Shown: positions 1 to 8,732, counted from the stretch's first letter. The stretch: DNA of 46,617 nucleotides from Thermotalea metallivorans (GCF_001562415.1 NZ_LOEE01000004.1:1-46617); one strand, 5' to 3'. The notes: generated by a model not told the origin, from the letters alone. Numbers and translations are program-made.

Positions 1-2
1 AA

Positions 3-125
3 ACTGCTTTACAGGAAAAACTGTTCCTGACAAAAGAGACGATTAATGAATTTTTGGACTACTTTGTCTCGACTTTGCCTGATTATATCAAGCTAAAGCT
101 ATCAGTTGCTTCCTGCGAAAGTTGA
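3..125 (+). CDS. 3' end of an unidentified CDS (5' part outside window)
   Basis: One frame stays open from the window edge to a TGA at 123-125 and reads as 40 residues beginning TALQEKLFLTKETINEF and ending in SVASCES. The composition (alternating charged and hydrophobic residues, no low-complexity runs) looks coded, but I do not recognise the family with confidence. The tail is of the kind seen at the ends of some transposases; that is a guess. Its stop codon lies only 33 nt before the first CRISPR repeat, so it occupies the place where a full-length leader would be expected. It could also be chance openness within an untranslated leader. Confidence 0.35.
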   Translation, partial: TALQEKLFLTKETINEFLDYFVSTLPDYIKLKLSVASCES

Positions 126-158
126 TTGATATACTAATAAAAAATATAAAAATAATAT
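126..158 (+). promoter_or_regulatory. AT-rich leader-proximal segment of the CRISPR array
   Basis: The 33 nt before the first repeat are almost pure A/T, as is usual for the repeat-proximal part of a leader. The degenerate repeat sits at the other end of the array, which places the leader on this side and transcription on the plus strand. It is short compared with ordinary leaders of 100 nt or more, unless the leader continues left through 1-125. Confidence 0.5.
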
Positions 159-1549
159 GTTGATAGACTTCCTATGAGGAATTGAAACTGACGTAAATGT
201 TAGTAAAATGGACTCAAAACAATTGATTGATAGACTTCCTATGAGGAATTGAAACATGAAGGAGATTAACAGACTATAGCAGCAGCGGTTAGGTTGATAG
301 ACTTCCTATGAGGAATTGAAACTTTGCATACAAGAACAATCAACGAAGAGATATTACGTTGATAGACTTCCTATGAGGAATTGAAACTTGAAAACAAGAG
401 GAGGTTTTGAAGATGAATTACAGTTGATAGACTTCCTATGAGGAATTGAAACTAGTTATGAATCCACCGTTTAGCAATGGGGATAAACACGTTGATAGAC
501 TTCCTATGAGGAATTGAAACTCAGAATCAAAGAAGGACCAAATAAGGTAGAGATTAAGGTTGATAGACTTCCTATGAGGAATTGAAACATGGGCAAGCAG
601 TGACAGCAGATGGAGAAATCATTGAAGGGATTACGGTTATTGAGCAGCCAGAGAAGATTGAGATCAAGTTGATAGACTTCCTATGAGGAATTGAAACTAG
701 GCTCCACTGTACAGAAGCTTTTTGTATTTCTCCAGTTGATAGACTTCCTATGAGGAATTGAAACCCACTTCCAGTGATTTCTATGGCATAAAAAATTGCT
801 TCGTTGATAGACTTCCTATGAGGAATTGAAACCCCACATCAATTCCTGCAATGGGTCTGAAATTCATTGTTGATAGACTTCCTATGAGGAATTGAAACCA
901 ATGTCAATAAGTTCGGCAACAGCTCCATAGAAGTGTTGATAGACTTCCTATGAGGAATTGAAACAGTCTTGCGATAATCTCCATACCAAGCTCTGTTTTG
1001 CGTTGATAGACTTCCTATGAGGAATTGAAACATATACCATGATGGATCTTCAAATCATGTATCAGAAGTTGATAGACTTCCTATGAGGAATTGAAACAAT
1101 ACAGCGGGGAAAGGAGAAAACATGATACACGAATCGTTGATAGACTTCCTATGAGGAATTGAAACTTAGTTTATCTTCAACTTCGAACAAAATTAGCGTG
1201 AGTGTTGATAGACTTCCTATGAGGAATTGAAACTTGTGATGATGATAGGGCTGACCCTGACGGCCTTAGGTTGATAGACTTCCTATGAGGAATTGAAACC
1301 GTCACCAACGCAAGGATGATGTGTCCTGACGGCTCTGGTTGATAGACTTCCTATGAGGAATTGAAACTTGTAAGGCATCCAAAGATAACAGGAGAGTTCG
1401 AGACGTTGATAGACTTCCTATGAGGAATTGAAACCCTGTAAAGTAAAAATACTTAACAGAGAAAATATGCTGTTGATAGACTTCCTATGAGGAATTGAAA
1501 CTTCAGCAAGCCATCCGTGATATCATCACCACCATATGTTGATAGACTT
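159..1549 (+). CRISPR. CRISPR array, 20 full repeats plus a truncated terminal repeat, 20 spacers
   Basis: The 30-nt repeat begins GTTGATAGACTTCC and ends GAGGAATTGAAAC. Full copies start at 159, 226, 293, 358, 423, 491, 559, 668, 735, 803, 869, 935, 1002, 1068, 1136, 1204, 1270, 1338, 1405 and 1472. All are identical except the second, whose first base is A. A 12-nt remnant (GTTGATAGACTT) at 1538-1549 is the trailer-end repeat. Spacers are 35-38 nt, except 589-667, which is 79 nt. The 3' end ATTGAAAC is the usual 8-nt 5' handle of crRNAs in type I-B and many type III systems (established knowledge). No cas gene is present here, so the type cannot be fixed; Cas genes may lie to the left. Spacers are all different, so the array has been active. 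Confidence 0.98.
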
Positions 1550-1582
1550 TGTATAACCAATACTCTAGAGGAGGTGCCTGAT

Positions 1583-1935
1583 ATGATTTTAGTATATCCA
1601 AGAAGAATTTGTTTATTGATTGGTATTTTAAGCTTAGGGTTTTGGCAGGCTGTGGTTTTAAAAAACCGGAGGAGCAAAAAGGACCGGAGACAGTAGCAAA
1701 CCAGCCTGTACAAAATGAAGAACCTCAGGATGTAAAACGAGTAGCAGGAGTCCATGTAGGACAAATAGATGGAAATTCCATAGAAGTACAGATGGATGGA
1801 GAACCTATGGTTTTTTGTATGGTGGATATTGGAAAAGCAATAGACGATATCGAGGAGGGACAAAAAGTCAGCGTTGAATATGAAGAGGGAGAGAATGGGC
1901 AACTGTTGCTGGTGAAAATCGAAAAAATTGACTGA
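1583..1935 (+). pseudogene. small lipoprotein with an apparent -1 frameshift in its signal peptide
   Basis: A good Shine-Dalgarno (GAGGAGGTG, 1569-1577) precedes ATG 1583, which opens MILVYPRRICLLIGIL, a typical signal-peptide start, but this frame ends soon after. The next frame carries LAGC, a lipobox, followed by a Pro/Glu/Gln-rich linker and an acidic domain ending in KIEKID at 1935. Adding one G to the run GGG at 1637-1639 joins the two frames into a continuous lipoprotein reading ...SLGVLAGCGFKK. The downstream part (about 85 residues) looks like a small beta-rich domain with the phrases VGQIDGNSIEV and GQKVSVEYEE; I do not recognise a family. The break is either a sequencing error in a homopolymer, a real mutation, or slippage. 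Without the join, only a TTG at 1609 with no signal peptide would be available. Confidence 0.6.
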
Positions 1936-2049
1936 GGAGTGTAGGAAAAAGACAGATGAAGCACAATGTAAAAATAAGGATGCAAAAATTACCTTTACAA
2001 AAATCCCAAAAAGTTATAAGCTATTTATAGAAAATTTCATATTGCGGGA

Positions 2050-2134
2050 AAGCTAGGGGAGCTGTTAAGGCTGAGAGGATTTTTGAATCCGACCCTTTGA
2101 ACCTGATATGGGTAATACCAGCGTAGGGAAGCTT
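2050..2134 (+). promoter_or_regulatory. TPP riboswitch aptamer (THI element)
   Basis: The hallmark blocks are in order: CTGAGAGG at 2071-2078, ACCCTTTGAACCTGAT at 2092-2107, then GGGTAATACCAGCGTAGGGA. The closing P1 helix pairs AAGCT (2050-2054) with AGCTT (2130-2134). It lies directly upstream of the thi operon and just before an intrinsic terminator, so TPP binding should promote termination. Confidence 0.97.
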
Positions 2135-2169
2135 GCATTGTCATATATACAAACGATATGTCTATAGGA

Positions 2170-2203
2170 AGCCTCTATGGGAATTGCCCATGGGGGCTTT
2201 TTT
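2170..2203 (+). terminator. intrinsic terminator of the TPP riboswitch expression platform
   Basis: A 12-bp stem (AGCCTCTATGGG with CCCATGGGGGCT, counting G-U pairs) with a 5-nt loop is followed by six T. It starts 35 nt after the aptamer and ends 31 nt before thiS, the classic layout for transcriptional control by TPP. Confidence 0.93.
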
Positions 2204-2234
2204 CGTACAAAAAACAAGGAAAGGAGATGCATGG

Positions 2235-2435
2235 ATGGAGATTATTGTCAACGGCAAAAGGGAAAGGTTGGAAGAATCTATGAGTATTCTCCAATACCTT
2301 TCTGCAAAGGGCCTATCTCCGGAGCGGGTAGTAGTAGAATACAACTACGCTGTAGTAAAGAAGGAAGATCTAGGGAACATCATCCTGAAGGAAAATGATC
2401 AGTTGGAAGTATTGAGATTTGTTGGAGGAGGTTGA
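2235..2435 (+). CDS. thiS: ThiS, sulfur-carrier protein for thiazole synthesis
   Basis: A 66-residue ubiquitin-like protein ending in Gly-Gly (FVGGG), the C-terminus that is adenylated and thiocarboxylated to deliver sulfur to ThiG. The start is ATG 2235, placed 8 nt after AAGGAG (2221-2226); a longer reading from 2133 would run through the riboswitch terminator and is rejected. It starts MEIIVNGKRERL and keeps the family's length and beta-grasp pattern. First gene of the thi operon, 3 nt before thiG. The usual activating enzyme ThiF is not encoded in this cluster, so activation must rely on a gene elsewhere or on another E1-like protein. Confidence 0.95.
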   Translation: MEIIVNGKRERLEESMSILQYLSAKGLSPERVVVEYNYAVVKKEDLGNIILKENDQLEVLRFVGGG

Positions 2436-2438
2436 AGC

Positions 2439-3206
2439 ATGAAGGATACATTTACCATTGGTGGTATAGCACTAAAAAGCAGGCTTTTTGTGGGAACGGG
2501 AAAGTTCTCCAGTCATCAAATCATGACAGAGGCCATCGAAGCTTCCAATGCCCAGGTAGTTACTGTGGCCCTTCGTCGAATTGATTTGGATTCTGCGGAA
2601 GAAAATGTATTGAATTTTATTCCAAAGAATTGTATTTTGCTCCCCAATACATCAGGAGCCCGTACGGCGGAGGAGGCGGTGCGCATTGCCCGTATTGCAA
2701 GGGCTGCCGGTTGCGGCAATTGGATTAAGATAGAAGTAATTTCTGATCATAAATATTTGTTGCCCGATAACTATGAAACCATCAAAGCAACAGAAATCTT
2801 GGCCAAGGAGGGTTTTGTGGTGCTCCCCTATATGAATCCGGATTTGATGGTGGCCAAAAGACTTCAAGAAGCAGGGGCGGCAGCAGTGATGCCTTTGGGA
2901 GCGCCCATCGGTACCAACAGGGGGTTAAAGACAAAGGAAATGATTCGTATTTTAATTGATGAAATAAATTTGCCCATTATTGTGGATGCCGGCATCGGGA
3001 AACCTTCAGAAGCAGCAGAGGCCATGGAGATGGGGGCTGCGGCTGTTCTGGTCAATACAGCCATTGCAACGGCCGGGGACCCTGTGGCTATGGCAAGGGC
3101 CTTTGACTTGGCGGTACAGGCAGGAAGGATGGCCCATATATCAGGTCCGGGAGCAACAAGGCTTTATGCAGAGGCCTCATCGCCTCTGACAGGGTTTTTA
3201 GAATAA
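2439..3206 (+). CDS. thiG: ThiG, thiazole synthase
   Basis: A 255-residue TIM-barrel enzyme that condenses 1-deoxy-D-xylulose 5-phosphate, dehydroglycine and ThiS-borne sulfur into the thiazole phosphate. The Schiff-base lysine is K97 within WIKIEV, and the N-terminal GTGKF and C-terminal phosphate-binding blocks ([22 protein letters not shown]) are present. Length is normal. It begins 3 nt after thiS, with GGAGGAGG inside the thiS end as ribosome binding site, and is followed after 19 nt by thiH, its dehydroglycine supplier. Confidence 0.97.
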   Translation: MKDTFTIGGIALKSRLFVGTGKFSSHQIMTEAIEASNAQVVTVALRRIDLDSAEENVLNFIPKNCILLPNTSGARTAEEAVRIARIARAAGCGNWIKIEVISDHKYLLPDNYETIKATEILAKEGFVVLPYMNPDLMVAKRLQEAGAAAVMPLGAPIGTNRGLKTKEMIRILIDEINLPIIVDAGIGKPSEAAEAMEMGAAAVLVNTAIATAGDPVAMARAFDLAVQAGRMAHISGPGATRLYAEASSPLTGFLE

Positions 3207-3225
3207 AAGCAAAGAAGGGAATCGT

Positions 3226-4329
3226 ATGAGTTTTTATCAGCGTTACGCAGACTATAAAGACTTTGACTTCTTAGGATTCTTTGAAGACATCACAGATCAT
3301 GATGTACTCCAGGTATTGGGAAAGGAAAAACGAAACGAAAAAGATTTTTTAATCCTGCTCTCCCCTCAAGCCGGAAAGTATTTGGAAGCTATGGCGCAAA
3401 AAGCCCACAGATTGACAGTGCAACATTTTGGAAAAGTAATTCTTTTATATACGCCTTTGTATTTGGCTGATTATTGCGTCAACCGCTGTGCATACTGCAG
3501 CTTTAACGTGGTCAATAGCTTTCCTAGAAAGAGGCTATCCATGGAAGAATTGGAAAGGGAGGCCCAGGCCATTGCCCGGACGGAATTAAAGCATATTCTG
3601 ATTCTGACAGGGGAGTCCAGACATCACACGCCGGTGGAATATATCCGGGATTGTGTGAGGATATTGAAAAAATATTTCTCCTCTATAGCCATTGAAATCT
3701 ATCCCTTAAAAAGAGAAGAATACCGGCAGTTGGTTGACGAAGGGGTGGATGGACTGACTATTTATCAAGAGGTTTACAATGAAAAGGTTTATGATGAAGT
3801 CCATATTTCAGGACCCAAAAAGAATTATCGGTACCGTTTAGATGCGCCGGAACGGGGCTGCCAAGCCGGCATGAGATCTGTCAATATCGGTACCCTGTTG
3901 GGGCTAGATGATTGGAGAAGGGAAGCATTTTTTATGGGACTTCATGCAGCCTATCTGCAAAATCAGTATCTGGATGTGGAGATCGGCGTATCCTTGCCCC
4001 GGATCCGGCCACATATAGGAAGTTTTCAGCCAAAAAGTCCTGTAGGAGATAGGGATTTGGTACAGATTATGCTGGCTGTCCGGTTGTTTTTACCTAGGGT
4101 AGGGATTGCGATTTCTACGAGAGAACAGGCCGATCTGCGTGATCATTTGCTGCCTCTGGGTGTAACCAGAATGTCGGCTGGTGTTTCTACGGCTGTAGGA
4201 GGACATACAGATAAGGCAGCGGGTTCCAGTCAGTTTGATATTTCAGACCACCGCAGCGTAGAAGAAATGAAGGTGATGCTGAAGAAAAAGGGATATCAGC
4301 CCATTTTCAAAGATTGGGACAGAATTTAA
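3226..4329 (+). CDS. thiH: ThiH, 2-iminoacetate (dehydroglycine) synthase, radical SAM
   Basis: A 367-residue radical-SAM tyrosine lyase that makes dehydroglycine and p-cresol from tyrosine; this is the anaerobic branch, as opposed to ThiO. The [4Fe-4S] motif CX3CX2C is at C84, C88 and C91 (CVNRCAYC). The downstream barrel includes the ILILTGES and [11 protein letters not shown] segments typical of the family. Length matches ThiH. It sits between thiG, its partner, and thiE. Presence of ThiH agrees with an anaerobic host. Confidence 0.96.
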   Translation: MSFYQRYADYKDFDFLGFFEDITDHDVLQVLGKEKRNEKDFLILLSPQAGKYLEAMAQKAHRLTVQHFGKVILLYTPLYLADYCVNRCAYCSFNVVNSFPRKRLSMEELEREAQAIARTELKHILILTGESRHHTPVEYIRDCVRILKKYFSSIAIEIYPLKREEYRQLVDEGVDGLTIYQEVYNEKVYDEVHISGPKKNYRYRLDAPERGCQAGMRSVNIGTLLGLDDWRREAFFMGLHAAYLQNQYLDVEIGVSLPRIRPHIGSFQPKSPVGDRDLVQIMLAVRLFLPRVGIAISTREQADLRDHLLPLGVTRMSAGVSTAVGGHTDKAAGSSQFDISDHRSVEEMKVMLKKKGYQPIFKDWDRI

Positions 4330-4414
4330 GAAGAATCTGTAAACGGATGGAAAAGGGCGTTGCAAAAATATGTGGGGGAAATCTCAACAACAGACCCATG
4401 AAAGGATGATCCAT

Positions 4415-5059
4415 ATGAAAAGAAATATTTTGGATACTGACCTGTACGGGATCACGGCAGAGGAACATTCCAGGGGGAGAAGCAATATGGAAGTGGTAAA
4501 GGAAATGATTGCTGCAGGGATCAAGGTGATCCAGTATCGGGAAAAAGAAAAAAAAATGTGTTACAAATATGAAGAATGCTTGGAGATTCGGCGGTTAACA
4601 AAGGAAGCGGGAGTTGCTTTCATTATCAACGATGACATTGACATTGCCATGCTGGTGAAGGCGGATGGCGTCCATATCGGTCAGGAGGATTTGCCCATTG
4701 AAAAAGTGAGGGAACTGGTAGGCCCTGATATGGTCATCGGGTTGTCTACCCACTCTCCCGAGCAGGCTCAGGATGCCGTAAGCAGGGGAGCAGACTATAT
4801 CGGTGTGGGGCCTATCTATCGAACCTATACAAAAAAAGATGTATGCGAGCCTGTGGGATTGGAGTATTTGGAATACGTGGCAAACCATATCCATATTCCC
4901 TTTGTAGCGATTGGGGGCATCAAGGAACACAATATTGGAGAGGTAAGAAAAAAAGGGGCGAAATGCATCTGCCTTGTGACAGAGATTGTAGGGGCGGAAA
5001 ATATCGGAGAAAAAATTAGAAGGATTCGGGATGCAATGAAGATAGAGGTGAGTTCATGA
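4415..5059 (+). CDS. thiE: ThiE, thiamine-phosphate synthase
   Basis: Couples HMP-pyrophosphate with thiazole phosphate to give thiamine phosphate. From ATG 4415 (AAAGG at 4401-4405, 9 nt upstream) the product is 214 residues, the usual size; an upstream ATG at 4370 would add an untypical hydrophilic extension with no ribosome binding site. Family motifs in order: QYREK (40-44), INDD (71-74), HIGQEDLP (from 87), GVGPIYRTYTK, and the phosphate-binding AIGGI near the C-terminus. Its last bases overlap thiD by 4 nt (ATGA), so the two are translationally coupled. An 85-nt gap separates it from thiH. Confidence 0.96.
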   Translation: MKRNILDTDLYGITAEEHSRGRSNMEVVKEMIAAGIKVIQYREKEKKMCYKYEECLEIRRLTKEAGVAFIINDDIDIAMLVKADGVHIGQEDLPIEKVRELVGPDMVIGLSTHSPEQAQDAVSRGADYIGVGPIYRTYTKKDVCEPVGLEYLEYVANHIHIPFVAIGGIKEHNIGEVRKKGAKCICLVTEIVGAENIGEKIRRIRDAMKIEVSS

Positions 5060-5853
5060 AAAAGGCATTGACCATTGCCGGTTCTGATTCCTGTGGAGGT
5101 GCTGGAATTCAGGCGGATTTAAAGACTTTCTCGGCTCTAGGCGTCTATGGAATGAGCGTGATTACAGCCATAACGGCCCAAAATACTCAGGGGGTCATGG
5201 GCGTAGAGGAGATTTCTCCTCAGATGGTAGGGATGCAGATCGATGCTGTTTTTCAGGATATAGAGGTGGATGCTGTAAAGATCGGCATGGTATCCAATAG
5301 GGAGATTATTAAAATCATCGGTGATAAATTGAAGGCCTATAATGTCCAAAAAGCGGTAGTGGATACGGTGATGGTATCCAAAAGCGGGTGTCATCTTCTT
5401 AGGCTTGAGGCCAAGGAAACTTTGATAAAACAATTAATTCCACGGGCTTTCCTGGTGACGCCAAATCTCTATGAGGCAGAGGTTTTGACAGGAAAGAAGA
5501 TCAAGACCATCGGAGATATGGAAGAAGCAGCAAGAATCATACATGCCATGGGACCCCTCCATGTCCTTGTAAAAGGAGGGCATTTGGAAGGAAAGGCCAC
5601 GGATGTATTGTACGATGGAAAAACATTTACCTATTGTGAAGAGGAAAGGATCCATACGCCAAATACCCATGGAACAGGTTGCACCTTTGCTTCTGCCATC
5701 GCTGCTCACCTGGCGTTGGGTTATGACTTGAGGGAAGCCGTTCAGAAATCCAAGACATATATTACCATGGCCATTGCCCATGCACTGAATATAGGGAAGG
5801 GTGTAGGGCCAACCCATCATTTTTATCAGTTTTATCCGGAAAGGAGCATATAG
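5056..5853 (+). CDS. thiD: ThiD, HMP / HMP-phosphate kinase
   Basis: A 265-residue ribokinase-fold kinase that phosphorylates hydroxymethylpyrimidine twice to HMP-pyrophosphate. The N-terminal substrate block AGSDSCGGAGIQADLKTF (from residue 8) and the C-terminal anion-hole block THGTGCTFASAIA, with the catalytic Asp/Cys-loop region, are intact. It overlaps thiE by 4 nt and is followed after 4 nt by thiC, whose product it phosphorylates. I see no fusion to ThiE or TenA. Confidence 0.96.
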   Translation: MKKALTIAGSDSCGGAGIQADLKTFSALGVYGMSVITAITAQNTQGVMGVEEISPQMVGMQIDAVFQDIEVDAVKIGMVSNREIIKIIGDKLKAYNVQKAVVDTVMVSKSGCHLLRLEAKETLIKQLIPRAFLVTPNLYEAEVLTGKKIKTIGDMEEAARIIHAMGPLHVLVKGGHLEGKATDVLYDGKTFTYCEEERIHTPNTHGTGCTFASAIAAHLALGYDLREAVQKSKTYITMAIAHALNIGKGVGPTHHFYQFYPERSI

Positions 5854-5857
5854 AAAA

Positions 5858-7162
5858 ATGACGCAATTGGAAAGTGCACGAAAAGGAATTGTTACGAAGG
5901 AAATGGAAGAGGCAGCAGCACGGGAGGGAATTTCTCCTGAAGTTTTAAGAGAAGGAATTGCCAAAGGGGAAATTGTCCTGCCCTGCAATATCCATCATAA
6001 AAACATTCAACCCATTGCCGTAGGAAAGGGTTTGTCTACCAAGGTGAATGCCAACATCGGCACCTCCGATGCTTATCCGGAGATTGAAAAAGAATTGGAA
6101 AAACTAAGGGTGGCCATTGAGGCAGGTGCCCACTCGGTGATGGATTTGAGCACCGGTGGAGATATTGACCGCTCAAGGAAAGCCATCATTGCAGCCAGTC
6201 CGGTGATGGTAGGGACGGTTCCTTTGTACCAAGCTTTAGTGGATGCGGAAGAAAAGGGCAGGGGGATGGTGGAAATGACGGAGGAAGATATTTTCCATGC
6301 CATTGAGAAGCATTGTGAAGACGGAGCAGATTTTATTACTGTACACTGTGGTGTAACCCTCGATGTCATCGAAACGCTAAAAAACAATGGCAGGGTGATG
6401 GATATCGTATCTCGGGGAGGTTCCTTCATGACGGCATGGATGCTTCACAACAAAAAGGAAAATCCACTATACAGCCAGTATGATCGCTTGCTAGAGATTG
6501 CCAAAAAATATGATGTAACCTTAAGCCTAGGAGATGGATTGAGGCCGGGATGTATTGAAGATGCCAGCGATGCCCCCCAGATCCGGGAGTTGATTATCCT
6601 GGGCGAATTGGTGAAGGGAGCCAGGGAAGCAGGCGTCCAGGTAATGGTGGAGGGACCGGGGCATGTGCCTTTGGATCAAATTGCGGCAAATATGCAAATG
6701 GAAAAGACCCTATGCCATCACGCACCTTTTTATGTGTTAGGACCTATTGTTACCGATGTGGCACCAGGGTATGATCATATTACCTCTGCTATTGGAGGAG
6801 CTATTGCTGCTTCGGCCGGTGCTGACTTTCTATGTTATGTGACACCGGCGGAACATTTGGGCCTTCCTACGGTGGAGGATGTCAAGGAAGGCGTGATCGC
6901 TTCCAGGATTGCTGCCCATGCAGCGGATATTGTGAAGGGTGTAAAGGGTGCCAGGGAATGGGATCTGGAGATGGCCAAGGCAAGAAAAAACCTGGATTGG
7001 GAAAAACAGATTGCACTGGCAATAGATCCCGTAAAGGCTTCTAGATTGAGAAAGGAAAAAAATGCAGATACCCAGGACTGCTGTACTATGTGCGGGAAAT
7101 TCTGCGCCTATAAGATTGTCAGCGAGCATTTGGGCAGGACCTTTCAGGGTGGATGTCCATAA
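5858..7162 (+). CDS. thiC: ThiC, HMP-phosphate synthase (short form)
   Basis: A radical-SAM enzyme that rearranges aminoimidazole ribotide into HMP phosphate. At 434 residues it is the short form without the N-terminal extension of the roughly 600-residue proteobacterial and Bacillus enzymes. Conserved segments include NANIGTSDAYP, DLSTGGDID, EGPGHVPLDQI and GPIVTDVAPGYDH. The C-terminal cluster motif reads CCTMCGKFC (C408/409, C412, C416), one residue shorter between the last two cysteines than the CX2CX4C of long-form ThiC; I believe this is usual in short forms but cannot check. Last gene of the operon, followed at once by a terminator. Confidence 0.96.
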   Translation: MTQLESARKGIVTKEMEEAAAREGISPEVLREGIAKGEIVLPCNIHHKNIQPIAVGKGLSTKVNANIGTSDAYPEIEKELEKLRVAIEAGAHSVMDLSTGGDIDRSRKAIIAASPVMVGTVPLYQALVDAEEKGRGMVEMTEEDIFHAIEKHCEDGADFITVHCGVTLDVIETLKNNGRVMDIVSRGGSFMTAWMLHNKKENPLYSQYDRLLEIAKKYDVTLSLGDGLRPGCIEDASDAPQIRELIILGELVKGAREAGVQVMVEGPGHVPLDQIAANMQMEKTLCHHAPFYVLGPIVTDVAPGYDHITSAIGGAIAASAGADFLCYVTPAEHLGLPTVEDVKEGVIASRIAAHAADIVKGVKGAREWDLEMAKARKNLDWEKQIALAIDPVKASRLRKEKNADTQDCCTMCGKFCAYKIVSEHLGRTFQGGCP

Positions 7163-7195
7163 AAAGACCAAAGGAATTTTCCCTTTGGTCTTTTT
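7161..7195. terminator. intrinsic terminator after thiC
   Basis: Stem AAAGACCAAAGG with CCTTTGGTCTTT, flanked by A-tract and T-tract on either side, so it can act in both directions: for thiC on the plus strand and for the convergent MFS gene. Confidence 0.92.
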
Positions 7196-7286
7196 ATGCA
7201 TAGGATGATGAAAATTTTCAAAGTGTAGATAAATTTGCCGTTTCCTTCATTTATTGCTATTGTAAGGAAGCTTTCCTTGTAAAGGT

Positions 7287-8555
7287 CTATGAAAGATTCT
7301 GTTCCAACTTTTCCTGCTCCGATTTCCGCAACTTGCTGTTTTCTACAAAATGTAAAGCAAAGAGGAGCAATGCTACGACGAAAGCACCGTAAAGGGTTAG
7401 CAACCATAGGGAGCTGATGCTGTGGTCCATTAAGTATTTGCCTGTCAGCAGGGGCCCTAAGGAGTGGCCAGCTTCGGCAATAATAGGAACAATGGCATTG
7501 AACCGGCCTCTGTGGGTTACGGGGGTGTTGTTTGCCACATAGGCCATGCCGTTGGTACTGATCAGTATTTCTCCGATGGTCCATATAAAGGTAGAAAAGA
7601 TAAATAAATGTAGGCGATCAATGCCGAAAAGCATCCCGAAGCCGGCGGCATAGAAGAGGCCACCCAAACCTACACAAAAGATGGGTTTCAGCTTCAGCGT
7701 TATTTTTGTCACCAAGGTTGTAAAAATGACAACGGTAAGAGCATTGGTTGTCATGAGGAAACCATAATATTTTGGACCATGGACGCCAAAATTTTGATTC
7801 ATCTGTAGTGGTAAGGTAAAATGGCTCTGCACATATACAAAGGAATACAGCATGATGCAGAATAGAAACATTATCAGCATTGGCCTTTTTGCCATGGCTG
7901 ATAATAAACTGCCGCTTTCCGCTTTTTCATTAATATCCAGGCTGTGGGCATTTTCCTTGATTTTTTCATGATCGGGCCGGGTCTCCGGAATCAACAGAGC
8001 CACCAGAGTGATAGAAATAAAGGTCGTCAACGCGTCGCCGATAAAAATCCAAGAGAAAAAGTTTTTATAGAGCATTCCTGCAATCATAGGACCCACGGCA
8101 AAGCCCAGGTTGTGGCCCAAGTACAAAAGAGAATACGCTTCCTTCCGATTTTCACTTTTTGTGAGGTCTGCTACCATGGCACCGTTGGCAGGGCTTGCAG
8201 CACCGCCAAATACAGTGGAGAGAACCAGCAGCCAAGGAATTATTTGGGAATTCCCGAGAAAGGCACAGGGAATGAAGCTAAAGGCAGCTAGAGCCTGAAA
8301 GAGGATAAAAGTCTTTTTCCTGCCCACATGGTCTGCTAATTTGCCGCCAATGAAGGAACCTGGGACGTAGCCTAAGGAGGCCAGCATCATAAAAAAACCT
8401 GTTTTTTGTGTAGAAAATCCCAACTTGTCTGATAGAAAAATAGCCATCAAGGGCATTACAAAATGCCCGGCGCTGTTTACTACCCTAGCGAAGAAAATAA
8501 CAAAAATGCTGCTGGGTAGATTTTTATAAGGACCCAGAAAAGATTTGACTGTCAA
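7287..8555 (-). CDS. MFS transporter, drug-efflux-like
   Basis: A 422-residue membrane protein with about 12 hydrophobic segments. Motif A of the major facilitator superfamily is seen as GGKLADHVGRKK between the second and third segments. The best matches by eye are the DHA1-type single-component exporters. Start is a TTG at 8555 with AAGGAGGTG (8561-8569, reverse strand) 7 nt upstream; no in-frame ATG is closer. It converges on the thi operon and is divergent from the RNA methyltransferase gene. Substrate is unknown; nothing ties it to thiamine apart from position. Confidence 0.85.
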   Translation of the reverse strand: MTVKSFLGPYKNLPSSIFVIFFARVVNSAGHFVMPLMAIFLSDKLGFSTQKTGFFMMLASLGYVPGSFIGGKLADHVGRKKTFILFQALAAFSFIPCAFLGNSQIIPWLLVLSTVFGGAASPANGAMVADLTKSENRKEAYSLLYLGHNLGFAVGPMIAGMLYKNFFSWIFIGDALTTFISITLVALLIPETRPDHEKIKENAHSLDINEKAESGSLLSAMAKRPMLIMFLFCIMLYSFVYVQSHFTLPLQMNQNFGVHGPKYYGFLMTTNALTVVIFTTLVTKITLKLKPIFCVGLGGLFYAAGFGMLFGIDRLHLFIFSTFIWTIGEILISTNGMAYVANNTPVTHRGRFNAIVPIIAEAGHSLGPLLTGKYLMDHSISSLWLLTLYGAFVVALLLFALHFVENSKLRKSEQEKLEQNLS

Positions 8556-8732
8556 AAGAACACCTCCTTTTACAAATGGATTATCCAGATAATTCCATGC
8601 ACTTTATTATATCATTATTCAAATTGAGTGTATATAAAAAATTTTTATACAATTATAGTTGAAAAATATACATGGAGAGGGTATAGGGCGTATACAAAAA
8701 TAAAGTACCAGTGTATTTGGAATAAAAATTCA

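Noticed and set aside
589-667. Two spacers fused after loss of a repeat
   Set aside because: No repeat remnant and one uninterrupted reading frame over the full length; kept as a possibility but less likely.
839-1033. Minus-strand frame inside the CRISPR array
   Set aside because: Translation of repeat units in periodic form; not a gene.
159-1549. Identifying the CRISPR type from the repeat alone
   Set aside because: The ATTGAAAC end is shared by type I and type III systems, and no cas gene is in the window.
1453-1902. Long open frame on the minus strand over the array end and lipoprotein
   Set aside because: It runs antisense through a CRISPR repeat and the lipoprotein gene; composition is Phe/Tyr/Ser-rich nonsense.
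2133-2234. Upstream start for thiS
   Set aside because: It would place the start codon in the riboswitch and translate its terminator; ATG 2235 has a proper ribosome binding site.
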